64,000 bases of DNA from assembly GCA_018824085.1 (NCBI GenBank), contig JAHJHI010000037.1:62001-126000 (forward strand), written 5' to 3'. Source of the stretch: Gammaproteobacteria bacterium (GTDB lineage Bacteria > Pseudomonadota > Gammaproteobacteria > Burkholderiales > Rhodocyclaceae). A program made the position numbers and the translations under genes. This document shows positions 61,266-64,000 of this stretch, piece after piece (position 1 is the first letter of the stretch; every line of letters begins with the position of its first letter). Under the pieces are notes generated by a model. That model worked only from the letters and a program-made list of their open reading frames with translations. It made no database searches and was not told the DNA's origin.

Positions 61266-61880
61266 TCAGTCCGCCGCGGGTTTGCGGGTCGCCAGCAACT
61301 GGGCGAGTTCGACCGCCGAGCGCACGGCCATCTTCTCGAAGATGCGTGCGCGGTGCACCTCGACGGTGCGCATCGTCACGCCCAGATCCGCTGCGATGAC
61401 CTTGTTCATCAGTCCGGCGAGGATGCGCTCCATGACTTCGACCTCGCGCGCCGTCAGGTGGGCCAGCCTGTCCTCCAGCTCCCGTTCGGCAGTGCGCCGC
61501 GACGCATGTGCCCGGTGGCTTTCGAGTGCGCTCAGGGCGCGGTCCACCAGTTCATTGTCGTTGAACGGCTTTTCGACGAAGTCGAACGCGCCCTGCTTGA
61601 GCGCCGCCACGGCCATCGGTACGTCGGCGTGGCCGGTCAGGAAGATGACCGGCATTTCGTGAGCGTTCGCGCGCAGCCAGCCGAACAGTTCCAGCCCGCT
61701 CATGCCGTCCATGCGGATGTCCAGCACCAGGCAGCCGCAGCTTGCGAGGTCGCCGCTGGCGATGAGCGCTTCGGCCGACGGCCACAGCCGCGCGACATGG
61801 CCGCGCGAACGGAACAGCCAGCCAAGTGCGTCGCGGATGGCGTCGTCGTCGTCAACGATGAATATCTGGTGAGCGTCCAT
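61266..61880 (-). CDS. FixJ-type response regulator
   Basis: 204 residues: a receiver domain (IVDDDDAIRD, phospho-Asp in LVLDIRMDGMSG, Lys in EKPF) and a LuxR helix-turn-helix (LTAREVEVMERILAGLMNKVIAADLGVTMRTVEVHRARIFEKM, shortened). It starts 4 bp after the sensor kinase stop, forming a FixLJ-like pair. Confidence 0.9.
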   Translation of the reverse strand: MDAHQIFIVDDDDAIRDALGWLFRSRGHVARLWPSAEALIASGDLASCGCLVLDIRMDGMSGLELFGWLRANAHEMPVIFLTGHADVPMAVAALKQGAFDFVEKPFNDNELVDRALSALESHRAHASRRTAERELEDRLAHLTAREVEVMERILAGLMNKVIAADLGVTMRTVEVHRARIFEKMAVRSAVELAQLLATRKPAAD

Positions 61881-61884
61881 GGCT

Positions 61885-63813
61885 TCAGGCGCCGGCCGGC
61901 AGTTTCAGGATGAATACGGTGCCGCCGCCGTCCGCCGCTTCGAACCACAGCCGGCCCTGGTGCAGTTCGACGATGGAGCGGCAGATATTCAGGCCCATCC
62001 CCATGCCGTCGGGTTTGGTCGTGAAAAACGGCGCGAACAGCTTGTCGGCAACGTCGGCGCCGATGCCGCTCCCGCTGTCGCGCACGGCGACCTGCACGCC
62101 TTCCGTGTCCGCGCTGGTCTGGATCAGCAGGCGTCGCCGGTCGTCCGCACAGTCGACCATGGCGTCCATGCCGTTGCGGATCAGATTGAGCAGTACCTGT
62201 TCGATCATGACCCGGTCAGCCATCATCTGCGGCAGCTTGCCGGCCAGTGAGCAGCTGATGCGGATGTCGCGCTTGCGCGCGTCCGCTTCGATCAGCCCGA
62301 TCGCCTCTTCGACGATGTCGTTCAGCGAACACGCGACCCGCTTCGGTTCCGAGCGGCGCACGAATTCGTGCACGCGACGGATGATGGTGCCGGCACGCCG
62401 CGCCTGCGTGTTCATCCTGGACAGCGGCTCCTTCAGGTCCGCCACTTCGCCGCGCCCCTGTTCGATCATGTTCAGGCAGGCGGTGCTGTAGCTGGAAATC
62501 GCCGACAGCGGCTGGTTCAGCTCGTGCGCCAGCGTCGATGCCATTTCGCCCATGGTGATCAGGCGGCCGGTGAACTGCAGCTTCTCCTGCTGCTGGCGGT
62601 ACAGCGCCTCGGCGTTCTTGCGTTCGGTGATGTCGAGCACCGAACTCATCCAGCCGACCTGGCGACCGTCGGTGTCGACCAGCGGGGCCTCGGAGATCAA
62701 TACGTCGAAGCGCTCGCCGTTGCGGCGCACGAACTTCAGCTCCATCGCCTCGTGGGTCATCGCGTCGCCGGACAGTATGCCGTCGTGCAGCGCATGCAGC
62801 TGCTCGGCCTGTTCCGGTGCCCAGTAGGGCATCGGCGCCTTCATTCCCATCAGTTCGTCGGCGCTCCAGCCGACCATGCGGCAGAACGCCGGATTGACGT
62901 GGGTGATGCGTCCGTCGAGGCCGCGCGCGCGCAGGCCGATGATGAGCGAGTTCTCCATTGCCGTGCGGAAGGTGTGCTCCTCGCGCAGCGCCTGTTCGGC
63001 GGCGAGCCGGCGCGCCAGATGGCGGCGCAGTGCCCACAGGCTCCACAGCATGGTCAGCGCGAGCCCGACGATGGTGACCACCAGCAGCGCGGGCAGCAGC
63101 CGTGTGTCGCTGCGGTAGGCGGTGACGCGCAGGCGCAGGCCGTGGCCTGGCGGATCGAACACCAGCGCGTAGCTCAGACCGTCGTGTTCCACCGACACCT
63201 TGGATTTGCTGGCGAGCACGGCTTCCGTGTTGTCGATGACGTCGAGCTTGTAGCGCTCGGCAAACCACCAGGGCACGGAACGCGTGAGCATCTGCGTGAT
63301 GGAGTAGGAGGCGCGCATCCAGCCTTCGCCGGTGCCCAGCGGCACCACCATGTCGAACTGGACATCGTCGTCGGCGGTGCGATAGGGCGGCAGGTAGACC
63401 GCGCGCCCCAGTTGCGCGGCCAGCCGGGCCGGGCCGGCAAGTTCGCGATCGTCCGGCGCGACCGCGGGGAGCGTGCCGATGCCCAGCAGGCCGTGACCGT
63501 TGGCGATCAGGTTGCGCTTGCGCAACTCGATGTCGTGGGCGCCGAGGCGCCGGTCGGCGATCTCGCGTCCGAGCTGGGCGATCTGCTCCGCATTGCGGTC
63601 GAGGTGAAAGCGCAGGTCCTGCTCCATCCACAGCACGTCGCTGATCATCGTCGCGCGCTGCTCTTCGAGGTCGGTGTGGTGCAGCCACCAGACCAGCGTG
63701 GCGATCGCCAGCAGGAACAGCGCGACCGCCACGCGCGGCACGACCCAGTACCAGCCCGGCGCGGTCGCGGGCAGCGCACCGGACGAAGGGAGGCTGATGG
63801 ACGGTGTGGTCAT
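61885..63813 (-). CDS. Membrane PAS sensor histidine kinase, FixL/DctB-like
   Basis: 642 residues. First helix (residues about 20-45), a periplasmic sensor (about 46-240), second helix (about 245-265, ALLVVTIVGLALTMLWSLW), a PAS domain with PAC (about 290-400), then HisKA with phospho-His in STLAHELNQPLSAISSYS and HATPase_c with NLIRNGMDAM, DSGSGIG and GMGMGLNICRSI. It pairs with the FixJ-like regulator downstream. No heme-binding motif of FixL was recognised in the PAS. Start 63813. Confidence 0.88.
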   Translation of the reverse strand: MTTPSISLPSSGALPATAPGWYWVVPRVAVALFLLAIATLVWWLHHTDLEEQRATMISDVLWMEQDLRFHLDRNAEQIAQLGREIADRRLGAHDIELRKRNLIANGHGLLGIGTLPAVAPDDRELAGPARLAAQLGRAVYLPPYRTADDDVQFDMVVPLGTGEGWMRASYSITQMLTRSVPWWFAERYKLDVIDNTEAVLASKSKVSVEHDGLSYALVFDPPGHGLRLRVTAYRSDTRLLPALLVVTIVGLALTMLWSLWALRRHLARRLAAEQALREEHTFRTAMENSLIIGLRARGLDGRITHVNPAFCRMVGWSADELMGMKAPMPYWAPEQAEQLHALHDGILSGDAMTHEAMELKFVRRNGERFDVLISEAPLVDTDGRQVGWMSSVLDITERKNAEALYRQQQEKLQFTGRLITMGEMASTLAHELNQPLSAISSYSTACLNMIEQGRGEVADLKEPLSRMNTQARRAGTIIRRVHEFVRRSEPKRVACSLNDIVEEAIGLIEADARKRDIRISCSLAGKLPQMMADRVMIEQVLLNLIRNGMDAMVDCADDRRRLLIQTSADTEGVQVAVRDSGSGIGADVADKLFAPFFTTKPDGMGMGLNICRSIVELHQGRLWFEAADGGGTVFILKLPAGA

Positions 63814-64000
63814 GGGCCGGCGGCCGAGCGGTTCCTGATCATGCCGATGATACGGATGCGACGGCCACTGTCATTGACGGATATCCACAGTGCAACGGTT
63901 GGTGCGCGCCCGACGCGGGGGAGGCGAGCGGGCGGTGCGGCGCCGCGGCAGCCGCATGTTGCCACCGGCAATCCGTTGCGCAGAAACATTCTGGCCGATT
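63814..64000. other. Intergenic edge with no recognised feature
   Basis: 187 bp upstream of the sensor kinase up to the window edge. No gene, terminator or clear promoter recognised. Confidence 0.4.

Overview
The window looks like a contiguous stretch of a high-GC betaproteobacterial chromosome. Protein sequence style, the complete System I cytochrome c maturation operon, the RoxA, RlmD and RhlE housekeeping set and the abundance of two-component systems fit a Rhodocyclales-type organism. A facultative methylotroph such as Methyloversatilis is possible, but that assignment is a guess from style, not a measurement. No rRNA, prophage, insertion sequence or CRISPR array was seen.

Layout. 1-6 kb: ccmB(partial)-C-D-E-F-G-H-I, closed by a hairpin terminator. 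6-13.6 kb: an Ala-rich lipoprotein, RoxA with a coupled partner, rlmD, a YccA-type membrane protein, tRNA-Ser(UGA) and a DUF2868/GTPase pair. 13.6-36 kb: a large sulfur-linked island. 36-45 kb: a PAP2 phosphatase plus ArnT-like glycosyltransferase behind a PmrA/QseB-like box, then rhlE, rlmM, an aldo/keto reductase and a binding protein/small ORF/ugpQ set. 45-48.3 kb: a binding protein divergent from a NarL-type two-component system. 48.3-57 kb: Sel1-like protein, glpK, alaS, two HDOD proteins and algC. 57-61 kb: a TetR regulator divergent from etfB-etfA-acyl-CoA dehydrogenase, with two palindromic operators between them. 61-64 kb: a FixJ-type two-component pair.

The island is the main discovery. 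A soluble NtrB/NtrC-like pair (14334-16815) precedes a stand-alone cyclic-nucleotide-binding-like (CNMP) domain protein and a TSUP (TauE/SafE) exporter. On the minus strand lies a sulP-soeA-soeB-soeC set: a sulfate transporter and a cytoplasmic, membrane-anchored molybdenum sulfite dehydrogenase. Divergent from it is a roughly 10.4 kb run encoding a Rieske oxygenase alpha and beta subunit, an FAD/2Fe-2S reductase, a Rieske ferredoxin fused to a CNMP domain, a NitT/TauT-type binding protein, a permease with an N-terminal CNMP domain, an ATPase, a second permease, a second ATPase, an amidohydrolase-fold protein lacking its usual metal ligands and an acetyltransferase. A T-tailed terminator ends it. 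The simplest reading is uptake and oxygenolytic desulfonation of an organosulfonate, followed by oxidation of the released sulfite and export of sulfite and sulfate. The substrate is unknown; methanesulfonate is one candidate.

Regulation appears shared. Sigma-54-like -24/-12 elements lie upstream of the stand-alone CNMP gene, of sulP (minus strand) and of the oxygenase operon (plus strand). A palindrome GTTTC-N5-GAAAC occurs once upstream of the first and twice almost exactly midway between the other two, making it a good candidate site for the local NtrC-type activator. Three related CNMP domains (one alone, one on an electron carrier, one on a permease) suggest that both uptake and catalysis are gated by a common ligand. 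I know of no described system with this architecture.
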